Assembly: GCF_900103215.1 (NCBI RefSeq)
Contig: NZ_FNGV01000002.1
Coordinates: 248,001-312,000 of the forward strand
Reading direction: 5' to 3'
Origin: Kriegella aquimaris
Lineage (GTDB): Bacteria; Bacteroidota; Bacteroidia; Flavobacteriales; Flavobacteriaceae
Length of the DNA stretch: 64,000 bases
Shown piece after piece: positions 45,086 through 55,782 of the stretch. Position 1 is the stretch's first letter. Each line of letters opens with the position of its first letter. A program made the position numbers and the translations under genes. The notes below the pieces were generated by a model that was not told where the DNA came from, made no database searches, and worked only from the letters and a program-made list of their open reading frames with translations.

Positions 45086-46240
45086 ATGAGCGAAAAAAAA
45101 TTACGATTCAACAGTAAGACAATACACGGAGGTCAGCAGCCTGATAAAGCTTATGGCGCGGTTATGCCTCCGATATATCAAACTTCCACCTACGCGCAGA
45201 CAACGCCAGGGGGGCATAAAGGCTATGAATATTCGCGAAGTGCGAACCCAACACGTACAGCTTTGGAAAATGCGTTGGCAAGTATTGAAAATGGATCTTA
45301 CGGACTTGCTTTTGGTAGCGGACTTGCAGCAATGGATGCCGTAATCAAATTACTGAGCCCAGGTGACGAAGTGATTTCTACTAATGACTTGTACGGTGGT
45401 AGTTATCGAATTTTTCGTCAGATTTTTGAAAAATATGGTATCGTTTTTCATTTTGTTGGAATGCAAGATGTGGATGTGATAGCGGAAAAAATTAACAAGA
45501 ATACAAAGCTCATTTGGGTCGAGACTCCCACCAACCCAATGATGAATATCATTGATATTAAGGCAGTTTCGAAATTGGCAAAAAAACATGAAATACTGTT
45601 AGCTGTCGATAATACCTTTGCTACGCCCTATTTACAGCAGCCTTTAGATTTGGGCGCTGATATTGTCATGCATTCGGCTACGAAGTATTTAGGAGGTCAC
45701 AGTGATGTGGTTGTCGGAGCGTTGGTGGTAAAAGATAAAGAATTGGCAGACCGTTTGTACTTTATTCAGAACGCTAGCGGCGCTATTTGTGGTCCTATGG
45801 ATAGTTTTTTAGTGCTCCGGGGCATTAAAACCCTTCATGTAAGAATGCAGCGACATTGTGAAAATGGTAGGGCCGTAGCACAATTTTTATCTCAACACCC
45901 GAAAATCGAGAAAGTGTATTGGCCAGGTTTTGAAAATCACCCAAACCATGAAGTAGCGAAAAAGCAAATGAAAGATTTTGGTGGAATGGTCTCATTTGTA
46001 ACCAAAGGAAATAGTTATGAAAATGCCATTGCCATCGTAGAAAAATTAGTAGTATTTACGCTTGCAGAATCTTTAGGAGGGGTCGAAAGTTTGGCCGGTC
46101 ACCCCGCAAGTATGACCCATGCCAGTATTCCAAAGGCAGAGCGGGAAAAAAGCGGAGTAGTCGATGCCCTGATTAGGCTAAGTGTTGGTATTGAAGATGA
46201 AGCAGATTTAATAAGTGACTTAGAACAGGCAATAGGATAG
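45086..46240 (+). CDS. Cystathionine gamma-synthase/lyase-type PLP enzyme
   Basis: A 384-residue Cys/Met metabolism PLP-dependent enzyme. The N-terminus has FNSKTIHGGQQPD and YEYSRSANPTRTALENALA; the PLP Lys lies in HSATKYLGGHSDVVVGALV; the C-terminal region has LAESLGGVESLAGHPASMTH. This matches cystathionine gamma-synthase (MetB) and beta/gamma-lyases equally well, and local sequence does not decide. Start ATG 45086 is set by the promoter at 45060-45067; it gives the usual length of about 385. Confidence 0.9.
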   Translation: MSEKKLRFNSKTIHGGQQPDKAYGAVMPPIYQTSTYAQTTPGGHKGYEYSRSANPTRTALENALASIENGSYGLAFGSGLAAMDAVIKLLSPGDEVISTNDLYGGSYRIFRQIFEKYGIVFHFVGMQDVDVIAEKINKNTKLIWVETPTNPMMNIIDIKAVSKLAKKHEILLAVDNTFATPYLQQPLDLGADIVMHSATKYLGGHSDVVVGALVVKDKELADRLYFIQNASGAICGPMDSFLVLRGIKTLHVRMQRHCENGRAVAQFLSQHPKIEKVYWPGFENHPNHEVAKKQMKDFGGMVSFVTKGNSYENAIAIVEKLVVFTLAESLGGVESLAGHPASMTHASIPKAEREKSGVVDALIRLSVGIEDEADLISDLEQAIG

Positions 46241-46288
46241 GCGTTTATCAAATTCTTAAAAAAGAGTATTTAAATTGAATAAATAGTA

Positions 46289-46296
46289 TAATTTTG
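46289..46296 (+). promoter_or_regulatory. -7 box of gdhA (TAATTTTG)
   Basis: TAATTTTG matches TAnnTTTG, 48 bp upstream of the gdhA ATG at 46345. No TTG at -33 was found. Confidence 0.45.
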
Positions 46297-46344
46297 CCCC
46301 AAAATTATCGTTTCATTAAAATATTTGTAATCAATTAAGAATAG

Positions 46345-47688
<1,344 letters not shown>

Positions 47689-47840
47689 CGAAAAGTAAAG
47701 TAATAGATGACCTAAACATGACGGTCAACACTATTCGGAAAGTAGATTTTTAACAATCTGTTTTCTGAATTTTTATTTTGTGGGATGTTACTTGATGGCC
47801 CCACAGCACCTATAATATCAGTATACAACCTTTAAACCTA

Positions 47841-47848
47841 TATCTTTG
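47841..47848 (+). promoter_or_regulatory. -7 box of recO (TATCTTTG)
   Basis: TATCTTTG matches TAnnTTTG and lies 20 bp before the recO ATG at 47869, giving a short leader. It supports ATG 47869 over TTG 47860. Confidence 0.5.
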
Positions 47849-47868
47849 TATAAATCGAATTGCAAAAG

Positions 47869-48588
47869 ATGCAGGTAACTACCAAGGCCATTGTTTTTTC
47901 CTCTCTAAAATATGGGGATACCAGTCTTATCGTTAAGGCTTTTACATTGTCCGACGGCTTAAAAACATATCTCCTAAAAGGGGTTTTGGCATCAAAAAGA
48001 GGAAAGCTTAAACCCGCCTATTTTCAACCGTTGACCCAATTGGAAATTGTTGCCAACCATAAGAACAAAGGCACTTTGGAAAACATCAGGGAGGTAAAGG
48101 TAAATTATCACTATGTTACTCTGCATACCGATATCTTAAAGAATTCATTGACTTTGTTTCTAGCCGAAATGCTGGGAAATAGCATTTTCGAAGAAGAACA
48201 AAATCAGGAACTTTTCTATTTTTTGGAAGCCGCACTACAATGGCTCGACGCCCATGAAGAAATTTCGAATTTTCATTTGTACTTTTTGTTGCGATTGACC
48301 AAATATCTTGGCTTCTACCCCGACACTTCTACTACCGATTTACCGTACTTTGATATTGTAGAAGGGGAGTTTGTTTCCCAACTTTCTGCGAACTTGATTT
48401 TGGAAAAGGAAAACTTAGTGTACTTTAAGCGGTTTTTAGGCATAAATTTTGATAGTATTCATGAAATCAAGATGAAGAAAACCGACCGGCAAAATCTATT
48501 GAAATCTATCGTTCTTTATTATGAACTGCATCTACAAGGATTCAGGAAACCCAAATCGCTCGCCATATTAAATGAAGTTTTTAGCTAG
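47869..48588 (+). CDS. recO: DNA repair protein RecO
   Basis: A 239-residue recombination mediator of the RecFOR pathway, which loads RecA onto SSB-coated DNA. N-terminal OB-fold (TTKAIVFSSLKYGDTSLIVKAFT) with the YLLKGVLASKRGKLKPAYFQPL segment, then a helical domain; as in many Bacteroidota the zinc-finger Cys are absent. Start ATG 47869 is set by the -7 box. The TonB-dependent receptor ORF begins 16 bp before the recO stop. Confidence 0.93.
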   Translation: MQVTTKAIVFSSLKYGDTSLIVKAFTLSDGLKTYLLKGVLASKRGKLKPAYFQPLTQLEIVANHKNKGTLENIREVKVNYHYVTLHTDILKNSLTLFLAEMLGNSIFEEEQNQELFYFLEAALQWLDAHEEISNFHLYFLLRLTKYLGFYPDTSTTDLPYFDIVEGEFVSQLSANLILEKENLVYFKRFLGINFDSIHEIKMKKTDRQNLLKSIVLYYELHLQGFRKPKSLAILNEVFS

Positions 48589-51103
48589 TGTAATGATTGC
48601 TAAATTAATTGACTTAATTTTTATTTTTTCCTATCAAAAAGGAAAGGAGACAGCGGGAGCGATCAACGAATTTGACTCTTTCCACAGACGGCTTAAACTT
48701 CTATTTTACGGTATTTTTTTATTGACAACTACCATGGCATCCGCTCAAAAAATCACCATATTGGATGCCGATACCAAAATGCCAATTGTAAATGTAGTGG
48801 TCTATAATGACGATAGGTCTATTACGGCCTTGTCAGACTTTGATGGAAAATGTGATTTGTCAAAATTTGAAAAACACGAACGTATTACTTTTAAACATCT
48901 GAGCTACGAAACCTATAGATCTACGAAGTCACAAACCATAAAGCGTGCCTCCCGAATATTCATGACGTTACAGGCCGAACATTTAGATGAGGTCGTGATG
49001 TCGGTTTCAAAATGGGAACAGCAGAAAAAAGATATTCCTCAAAAGGTTGTTTTCATAGGGGCACAAGATATTTCATTCACCGCTCCGCAGACCTCTGCCG
49101 ATTTATTGGAGCATAGCGGACAAGTATTTGTTCAAAAAAGCCAGCTAGGTGGCGGTAGCCCGATGATTCGGGGTTTTGCCACTAATCGGTTAGTTCTTTC
49201 CGTTGACGGTATTCGTATGAATAATGCGATTTTCAGAGGCGGAAATATTCAGAATATAATAGCGGTCGATCCCTTCGCAATAGATAAGACAGAAATCATT
49301 TTTGGCCCAGGTTCGGTCATCTACGGGAGCGATGCTATGGGAGGGGTCATGAACTTCTATACCAAAAAACCAATGTTTTCAGAGACCGATGGTTTAGCTG
49401 TGTCGGGTAACGGCCAGTACAGGTTCTCATCGGCCAACACTGAAAATACTTTTCACTTTGATGTCAATTTAGGCAAAAGAAAATGGGCATTTTTGACCAG
49501 TGCGTCCTACAATAATTTTGGCGATTTGAAAATGGGAGGCCATGGCCCGGTTTCCTACCTGAGAAATGAATATGTTTCAACTACCAATGGTGAAGATATC
49601 GTAAGCGCCAACCCTAATGCCAAAAAGCAAGTTCCGACAGGTTACAACCAAATAAATATCATGCAGAAAGTGTCTTTTAAACCAAATAATAATTGGAGTT
49701 ACGATCTTGGCATGCATTATTCAGAAACCTCAGATTATTCAAGATACGACAGACTAATACGACCAGGCAAAGACGATGACAAATTCAGATCGGCCGAATG
49801 GTACTATGGCCCCCAAAAATGGTTTTTGGGTAATTTACAGATTGACAAAAAAGGAAAAGGGAAGTTCTACGACGGACTCAAAATAACGACAGCATATCAG
49901 CATTTTGAAGAAAGCCGACACGACCGTGCCTTTCAAGATAGCGACTTATTCTCGACCAAAGAGAAAGTAGATGCCATTTCTTCGAATATCGATTTCGAAA
50001 ATAAAAAAATTGGGAACCTACGATTGTACTATGGGGGTGAATATATCTTTAATAAAGTAGGATCTACAGGAAGTGTTTTAAATATCGAGAGCAATGCACT
50101 AACGAACGCAGCTTCTAGATACCCAGATGGGTCTACTTGGCAGACCTTGGCAGGGTATCTTCACGGCGAGTATAAGGCAAAACCGAATTTCACGATGCTC
50201 AGTGGGTTGCGCTATAGTCACGTATGGATCGATGCCGATTTTGACAAGACCTTTTATCCTTTTCCATTTGACGATGCCAATTTGAGTACCGGGGCTTTGA
50301 CGGGCAGTGTAGGGTTCAGTTGGTTTCCGAAGGCAGATTTGCAGGTTACCCTGAACGGATCAACAGGTTTCAGGGCACCGAATATAGACGATGTGGGCAA
50401 AATATTTGATTCCGAACCCGGTTCAGTGGTTGTTCCCAATCCTGATTTAGTAGCTGAATATGCCTATAATATGGAATTGGGTATACAGAAAAATTTTAGT
50501 GATAAGGTAGTTTTTAAAGCCGCTTCTTTTTATACGTATTTGGTTGATGCCCTGGTAAGGCGTGATTTTCTTTTTAATGGGAATTCGCAAATTGAGTATA
50601 AAGGAGAATTAAGTGATGTTCAAGCGATACAGAATGCCGCTAAAGCTTATGTGTATGGTTTTGAGTTCGGGTTGGAAGCTTTTTTTTCGGATAACCTTTC
50701 AATGTCATCTAATCTGACATTGACGGAAGGGATCGAAGAAGAAGAAGATGGCACCGATTCTCCGGCAAGACATGTTGCGCCTACCTTTGGAAATTTACAC
50801 ATCAAATGGAAAAATCAACGACTTAAAACAGATTTGTTTTTGAATTATAATGGGGAAATTTCATTTTCCAATTTGGCCACATCGGAAAAGAGCAAAGATT
50901 ATATGTATGCTATCGATGCCGATGGCAATCCATATTCCCCCTCTTGGTATACCTTAAACGTGCGAACTCAATATTCTGTCTCGAACGCATTAAAAGTGAA
51001 TGTGGGCCTAGAAAATTTTACTGATCAACGGTACCGGTCCTATTCATCGGGCATCGTAGCTCCCGGGGCGAATCTTATAATTGGTGTTGGCTATAATTTT
51101 TAA
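48572..51103 (+). CDS. TonB-dependent outer-membrane receptor with N-terminal CarboxypepD_reg-like domain
   Basis: An 843-residue outer-membrane transporter. The signal peptide (LLFYGIFLLTTTMASAQ) is preceded by about 40 unusual residues, because ATG 48572 overlaps recO by 17 bp; ATG 48593 is an alternative that begins 4 bp after recO. A CarboxypepD_reg-like domain (ITILDADTKMPIVNVVVYND) is followed by the plug (LGGGSPMIRGFATNRLVLSV and GPGSVIYGSDAMGGVMNF) and a 22-strand barrel ending in NLIIGVGYNF. The plug resembles heme or siderophore receptors; no cognate partner genes are adjacent, so the ligand is unknown. A bidirectional terminator follows. Confidence 0.92.
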   Translation: MKFLASVMIAKLIDLIFIFSYQKGKETAGAINEFDSFHRRLKLLFYGIFLLTTTMASAQKITILDADTKMPIVNVVVYNDDRSITALSDFDGKCDLSKFEKHERITFKHLSYETYRSTKSQTIKRASRIFMTLQAEHLDEVVMSVSKWEQQKKDIPQKVVFIGAQDISFTAPQTSADLLEHSGQVFVQKSQLGGGSPMIRGFATNRLVLSVDGIRMNNAIFRGGNIQNIIAVDPFAIDKTEIIFGPGSVIYGSDAMGGVMNFYTKKPMFSETDGLAVSGNGQYRFSSANTENTFHFDVNLGKRKWAFLTSASYNNFGDLKMGGHGPVSYLRNEYVSTTNGEDIVSANPNAKKQVPTGYNQINIMQKVSFKPNNNWSYDLGMHYSETSDYSRYDRLIRPGKDDDKFRSAEWYYGPQKWFLGNLQIDKKGKGKFYDGLKITTAYQHFEESRHDRAFQDSDLFSTKEKVDAISSNIDFENKKIGNLRLYYGGEYIFNKVGSTGSVLNIESNALTNAASRYPDGSTWQTLAGYLHGEYKAKPNFTMLSGLRYSHVWIDADFDKTFYPFPFDDANLSTGALTGSVGFSWFPKADLQVTLNGSTGFRAPNIDDVGKIFDSEPGSVVVPNPDLVAEYAYNMELGIQKNFSDKVVFKAASFYTYLVDALVRRDFLFNGNSQIEYKGELSDVQAIQNAAKAYVYGFEFGLEAFFSDNLSMSSNLTLTEGIEEEEDGTDSPARHVAPTFGNLHIKWKNQRLKTDLFLNYNGEISFSNLATSEKSKDYMYAIDADGNPYSPSWYTLNVRTQYSVSNALKVNVGLENFTDQRYRSYSSGIVAPGANLIIGVGYNF

Positions 51104-51146
51104 AATTCCGACAGAATAGGTATTCATACACTTGGGAATCAGACAC

Positions 51147-51182
51147 AAAAAAACCCTGACAAAACTGTCAGGGTCATTTTTT
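51147..51182. terminator. Bidirectional terminator after the TonB-dependent receptor
   Basis: ACCCTGACA (51153-51161) pairs perfectly with TGTCAGGGT (51166-51174), loop AAAC, A-run before and T-run after. It serves the receptor gene on the plus strand and the lipoprotein gene (stop at 51200) on the minus strand. Confidence 0.85.
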
Positions 51183-51199
51183 GAATAGGATGTGTGCTA

Positions 51200-51499
51200 T
51201 TAATTCTCAACAGCGTCCTTTACTTTATCAATGCCATCTTGAGCGGCGTTCTTAACATCTTCACCAGCTTCTTTGGCCTTATCGGCAGCATTTTGACCGG
51301 CTTCCTTCATGTCTTCTCCAACTTCTTTAGCCTTGTCCATGGCGTCTTCACCTACTTCTTCAAGATCTTCACCAGCAGCTTTCATGGCATCTCCTGCCTC
51401 TTCAGTAGCACTTTTGGCCTTATCGGCAGCTTCCCTACACGATACGAAAGATACACTTAGGGCAAGCATCAAAATTGAACCTAAAATTACTTTTTTCAT
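51200..51499 (-). CDS. Small LEA-like amphipathic lipoprotein
   Basis: A 99-residue lipoprotein (signal MKKVILGSILMLALSVSFVSC). The rest is built of about 11-residue repeats rich in Ala, Glu, Lys and Asp (AADKAKSATEEAGDAMKAAGED, AADKAKEAGEDVKNAAQ), predicted amphipathic helix with no Cys or Pro. This is the pattern of late-embryogenesis-abundant/YtxH-like proteins that protect membranes or proteins during desiccation or osmotic stress. The function here is inferred from composition only. Confidence 0.8.
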   Translation of the reverse strand: MKKVILGSILMLALSVSFVSCREAADKAKSATEEAGDAMKAAGEDLEEVGEDAMDKAKEVGEDMKEAGQNAADKAKEAGEDVKNAAQDGIDKVKDAVEN

Positions 51500-51966
51500 T
51501 GTTTTTAGTTTTAGTGTTTACAGTTTATTGTTTAGATAAAGCTATATACGTAATATTCGGCCTTTTGGATGCTTCGATAATTAAATAAGCATAATACTTT
51601 AGTGTATGGCTTTCTTGGTTTTGCGATGGGTTGATTTTCAGAACTCCTATGACCGGTTTTGTCTCTCCTAAAAAATTGTGATTTTTAACACTCTTTTTAT
51701 GGGAGAAGAATAGTGTGCCGTTGTCAAAAATTTAAATCCTTCTATACAAAAAAGGTACGTTTTGATAAAAAAAGCAACAGTTGTAGGGCTATCAGTGGTT
51801 GTTGAAATCACAGGTAATATGACAAAGTATAGAGAAAAAACGTGAATGGCCAATCTCGCGATGCCGTACCTCTTGAAAAAGAGGATTTTTGTTTTTTCAC
51901 CTTCTAAACTTTACTTAAAAATGACTAATTTTGCGGACTTAATTTGTGGCGGTAGAAGAAGTTACT
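51500..51966. other. Intergenic region upstream of ileS
   Basis: About 450 bp, AT-rich. CCTCTT/AAGAGG (51869-51874 and 51879-51884) with a GAAA loop and following T-run forms a small terminator-like hairpin before the ileS promoter. No T-box-like feature and no gene are visible. Confidence 0.4.
51926..51933 (+). promoter_or_regulatory. -7 box of ileS (TAATTTTG)
   Basis: TAATTTTG matches TAnnTTTG; transcript start about 51940. This leaves 27 nt before ATG 51967 but only 6 nt before GTG 51946, so the ATG is the more likely start. Confidence 0.5.
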
Positions 51967-54900
51967 ATGAAGTTTGCAGAATATAACGGACTGGATTTAC
52001 CAAAAGTAGCGGAAGAAATTCTTGCCTATTGGAAAGAGAACCAGATTTTTGAAAAAAGCGTTTCAACAAGGGAAGGTCAAAACACCTATGTGTTTTATGA
52101 AGGCCCCCCTTCTGCAAACGGTATGCCCGGCATTCACCATGTTATGGCGCGCACCATTAAGGATATCTTTCCACGTTACAAAACCATGAAGGGCTTTCAA
52201 GTAAAACGGAAGGCTGGTTGGGATACACACGGACTACCCATAGAACTTGGGGTCGAGAAAGAATTGGGTATCACCAAAGAAGATATTGGTAAAAAAATAT
52301 CCATTGAGGAATACAACGCTGCTTGTAAAAAAGCAGTCATGCGCTATACCGATGTATGGAATGAAATGACGGAAAAGGTGGGGTATTGGGTCGATATGGA
52401 TGACCCGTATATCACCTACAAGTCAAAATACATGGAATCGGTCTGGTGGCTGTTAAAACAAATTTATGATAAGGGCCTTATTTATAAGGGCTATACCATT
52501 CAACCCTATTCACCAAAGGCCGGTACCGGATTAAGTTCCCACGAGCTAAACCAACCCGGCACATATCAAGATGTTACCGATACCACCGTTGTGGCACAGT
52601 TTAAGGCTGTAGAAGATACATTACCTGATTTCCTACAAGATGAAGGCACCATTCATTTCTTGGCTTGGACCACTACGCCTTGGACATTGCCATCGAACAC
52701 GGCATTGACCGTCGGTTCAAAAATCGATTATGTTTTGGTCGAGACCTATAATCAGTACACATTTCAGCCCATGAATGTAGTACTTGCCAAGAGTCTTGTT
52801 GCTAAGCAATTTGCCGGAAAATTTCATCAGGTCGAAAATAAACGGGAGTTATCGGAATATAATTCTGGTGACAAAAAAATTCCGTTTTTTGTCGTTAAAG
52901 AATTTAAGGGCAAAGATTTGGTCGGAATTAAATACGAACAGCTGATAGATTATGCGCAGCCGTATCAAAACCCCGAAAATGCTTTCCGAATAATCACCGG
53001 TGATTTCGTAACTACCGAAGATGGAACTGGAATTGTACATACAGCACCTACTTTTGGTGCAGATGATGCCTTGGTTGCCAAACTCGCCATCCCTGAAGTG
53101 CCACCATTATTGGTTTTAGACGAGAATAATAATCCTGTTCCCTTAGTCGATTTACAAGGTAAGTTCCGGCCCGAAATGAAAGAGTGGGGCGGCAAATATG
53201 TTAAAAACGAGTATTACGAAGATGGCAAAGCTCCAGACCGATCTATCGATGTAGAAATTGCCATCCGATTAAAGGAAGAAAACAAGGCTTTTAAGGTTGA
53301 AAAGTACGTGCATAGTTATCCCAATTGTTGGCGTACCGATAAACCTATTCTATATTACCCATTAGATTCTTGGTTTATCAAGGTTACCGATGTTAAAGAT
53401 CGCATGTACGAACTTAACCAATCGATTAACTGGAAGCCAAAAGCGACCGGCGATGGTCGATTTGGCAATTGGTTGGCCAATGCCAACGATTGGAACCTTT
53501 CGCGATCGAGATATTGGGGCATTCCCCTACCCATTTGGCGTACCGAAGACGGTAAGGAAGAAATTATGATTGGTTCTGTTGCAGAGTTGAAATCTGAAAT
53601 GACCAAAGCTGTAACTGCAGGCGTTTTACAAAAAGATATTTTTGAAGATTTCGTAGTAAATGATATGTCGGAAGCAAATTACGACGGTATCGATCTTCAT
53701 AAAAACATAGTCGACCAAATTATTTTGGTCTCAGCATCGGGAAAACCGATGAAACGTGAGAGCGATCTGATCGATGTTTGGTTCGATAGCGGTTCTATGC
53801 CGTACGCACAATGGCATTATCCGTTTGAAAATCGTGATTTGATCGATGAAGGAAAAACATTTCCTGCCGATTTTATTGCCGAAGGCGTGGATCAGACCCG
53901 TGGTTGGTTTTATACGCTACATGCTATTGCGACCATGGTATTTGATTCTGTCGCCTATAAAAATGTAGTTTCTAACGGCCTTGTGCTCGACAAGGAGGGT
54001 AAGAAAATGTCAAAACGCCTTGGTAATGCGGTAGACCCCTTTGAAACCATGAAGAATCATGGAGCCGATGCGACCCGTTGGTATATGATCTCCAATGCCA
54101 ATCCGTGGGATAATTTGAAGTTCGATGAAGAAGGTATTATTGAAGTAAAACGAAAGTTTTTCGGCACCCTATACAATACATATTCTTTCTTTTGTCTGTA
54201 TGCAAATATTGATGAGTTCGAGTATTCGGAGGCCGACATCCCATTATCCGAGCGCCCTGAAATAGACCGTTGGATTTTGTCGGAATTGCATTCATTGATA
54301 AAGAAAGTAGATGAGGCGTATGCCGATTATGAGCCTACTCGGGCTACAAGGGCAATTTCTGATTATGTTCAAGAGAATTTGAGTAATTGGTACGTACGAT
54401 TGAGCAGAAGACGCTTTTGGAAAGGCGATTATCAAAAAGATAAAATTTCCGCATACCAAACGCTGTATACCTGTTTAGTGACCGTAGCCAAATTATCGGC
54501 GCCTGTAGCTCCATTTTTTATGGATCGTTTATATAAAGACCTGACGCGAACGACACAAAAAGAGACTTTCGAAAGTGTGCATTTGGCGAATTTCCCACTT
54601 TACGATGCTGCATTGGTAGATACAGACCTTGAGAGTAAAATGCAAAAGGCCCAGACGATTTCATCTTTAGTGCTCTCCATTCGACAAAAAGAAAAAATCA
54701 AGGTCCGACAGCCCCTACAAAAAATCATGATTCCTGTTTTGGATGAAAAACAAAAGGAAGAGATAGCGGCAGTAGCCGATTTAATTAAATCGGAAGTCAA
54801 TGTAAAGGAAATTGAGCTTTTAGACGATACTTCTGGTATCTTGGTAAAGCAGATTAAACCCAACTTTAAGGTTTTAGGCCCTAAATTTGGGAAAGAAATG

Positions 54901-55365
54901 AAGCAAATAGCCAAGGCTGTAGGGCGCTTGGGGCAGGAAGACATCCAGAAAATCGAGCAACAGGGCGAAATATCACTGGATATTGAAAATAAAATTATTA
55001 AATTACAGTTACAAGATGTTGAAATAGCATCGCAAGATATCGAAGGTTGGTTGGTAGCCAGTTCAGGTTCACTGACCGTGGCGCTTGATGTAACCATCAA
55101 CGATACACTTAGAAAAGAAGGGATTGCCAGGGAACTTGTAAACCGTATTCAGAATATTAGAAAAGAATCAGGATACGAGGTGACCGATAGAATCGATATC
55201 AAGATTCTTAAGGATGGGCTCGTTGAAAATGCGGTCGTCAACAACATCGATTATATAAAGACAGAGACGTTGACTGCAGAACTGAATTTTGAAGATAATT
55301 TGGAAATTGGCACGACGGTTGCCTTTGATGAAATTAACACAAAATTGTTTATTGTAAAACACTAG
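51967..55365 (+). CDS. ileS: Isoleucyl-tRNA synthetase, eukaryote-like type
   Basis: A 1132-residue class I synthetase charging tRNA-Ile. The signature HIGH-like motif appears as GMPGIHHVMARTIKD and the second motif as KMSKRLGN (before DPFETM); the editing (CP1) domain lies between, with WTTTPWTLPSNTALT. The GWDTHGLPIELGVEKELG segment marks the type 2, eukaryote/Thermus-like IleRS, which in other bacteria confers mupirocin tolerance; tolerance here is inferred only. Start ATG 51967 (MKFAEYNGLDLPKVAEEIL) is supported by the -7 box. The DksA-like gene begins 5 bp after its stop. Confidence 0.96.
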   Translation: MKFAEYNGLDLPKVAEEILAYWKENQIFEKSVSTREGQNTYVFYEGPPSANGMPGIHHVMARTIKDIFPRYKTMKGFQVKRKAGWDTHGLPIELGVEKELGITKEDIGKKISIEEYNAACKKAVMRYTDVWNEMTEKVGYWVDMDDPYITYKSKYMESVWWLLKQIYDKGLIYKGYTIQPYSPKAGTGLSSHELNQPGTYQDVTDTTVVAQFKAVEDTLPDFLQDEGTIHFLAWTTTPWTLPSNTALTVGSKIDYVLVETYNQYTFQPMNVVLAKSLVAKQFAGKFHQVENKRELSEYNSGDKKIPFFVVKEFKGKDLVGIKYEQLIDYAQPYQNPENAFRIITGDFVTTEDGTGIVHTAPTFGADDALVAKLAIPEVPPLLVLDENNNPVPLVDLQGKFRPEMKEWGGKYVKNEYYEDGKAPDRSIDVEIAIRLKEENKAFKVEKYVHSYPNCWRTDKPILYYPLDSWFIKVTDVKDRMYELNQSINWKPKATGDGRFGNWLANANDWNLSRSRYWGIPLPIWRTEDGKEEIMIGSVAELKSEMTKAVTAGVLQKDIFEDFVVNDMSEANYDGIDLHKNIVDQIILVSASGKPMKRESDLIDVWFDSGSMPYAQWHYPFENRDLIDEGKTFPADFIAEGVDQTRGWFYTLHAIATMVFDSVAYKNVVSNGLVLDKEGKKMSKRLGNAVDPFETMKNHGADATRWYMISNANPWDNLKFDEEGIIEVKRKFFGTLYNTYSFFCLYANIDEFEYSEADIPLSERPEIDRWILSELHSLIKKVDEAYADYEPTRATRAISDYVQENLSNWYVRLSRRRFWKGDYQKDKISAYQTLYTCLVTVAKLSAPVAPFFMDRLYKDLTRTTQKETFESVHLANFPLYDAALVDTDLESKMQKAQTISSLVLSIRQKEKIKVRQPLQKIMIPVLDEKQKEEIAAVADLIKSEVNVKEIELLDDTSGILVKQIKPNFKVLGPKFGKEMKQIAKAVGRLGQEDIQKIEQQGEISLDIENKIIKLQLQDVEIASQDIEGWLVASSGSLTVALDVTINDTLRKEGIARELVNRIQNIRKESGYEVTDRIDIKILKDGLVENAVVNNIDYIKTETLTAELNFEDNLEIGTTVAFDEINTKLFIVKH

Positions 55366-55370
55366 AAAGT

Positions 55371-55754
55371 ATGGCAGAAGATTTAAAAATTAGATATTCG
55401 GACAAAGATTTGGGAGAATTCAAGATTTTGATAGAGCAAAAAATAGAAAAAGCGAAGAGTCATCTAGAATTGCTGAAAAGCTCTTATATGAATGATGGCA
55501 ATAATGGTACCGATGATACCTCACCAACCTTTAAGGCTTTCGAAGAAGGTTCGCAAACCATGAGTAAGGAAGCCAATACGCAGTTGGCCATTCGTCAAGA
55601 GAAATTCATTAGAGATTTGAAAAATGCTTTGTTGCGTATAGAAAACAAAACGTATGGTATTTGCCGGGTGACGGGAAAACTGATCAATAAAGAACGACTA
55701 AAACTTGTGCCGCATGCGACATTGAGCATCGAGGCTAAGAATATGCAGAAATAG
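55371..55754 (+). CDS. DksA/TraR-like protein lacking zinc-finger cysteines
   Basis: A 127-residue TraR/DksA-family protein. The coiled-coil region (LGEFKILIEQKIEKAKSHLEL) and the linker with NALLRIENKTYGICRVTGKLI and VPHATLSIEAK fit the C-terminal domain of the family. However, only one Cys (Cys98) remains: the CxxC pairs that hold zinc in DksA are degenerate. DksA binds the RNA polymerase secondary channel and works with ppGpp; whether this version does is unknown. Conserved location 5 bp after ileS suggests co-transcription, ended by a terminator immediately after. Confidence 0.88.
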   Translation: MAEDLKIRYSDKDLGEFKILIEQKIEKAKSHLELLKSSYMNDGNNGTDDTSPTFKAFEEGSQTMSKEANTQLAIRQEKFIRDLKNALLRIENKTYGICRVTGKLINKERLKLVPHATLSIEAKNMQK

Positions 55755-55756
55755 AT

Positions 55757-55779
55757 AAACGCCCTTCGGGGCGTTTTTT
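55757..55779 (+). terminator. Terminator between the DksA-like gene and the putative adhesin gene
   Basis: AAACGCCC (55757-55764), TTCG loop, GGGCGTTT (55769-55776) and a T-run to 55779. The next gene starts at 55783, three bases later, so the U-tract occupies its ribosome-binding region. Confidence 0.85.
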
Positions 55780-55782
55780 AAT

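Noticed and set aside
47744-47765. AGATT/AATCT hairpin with T-run after gdhA
   Set aside because: Five AT-rich base pairs are too weak to claim a terminator.
51668-51853. 61-codon minus-strand ORF upstream of ileS
   Set aside because: No conserved feature; AT-rich intergenic DNA next to the lipoprotein gene.
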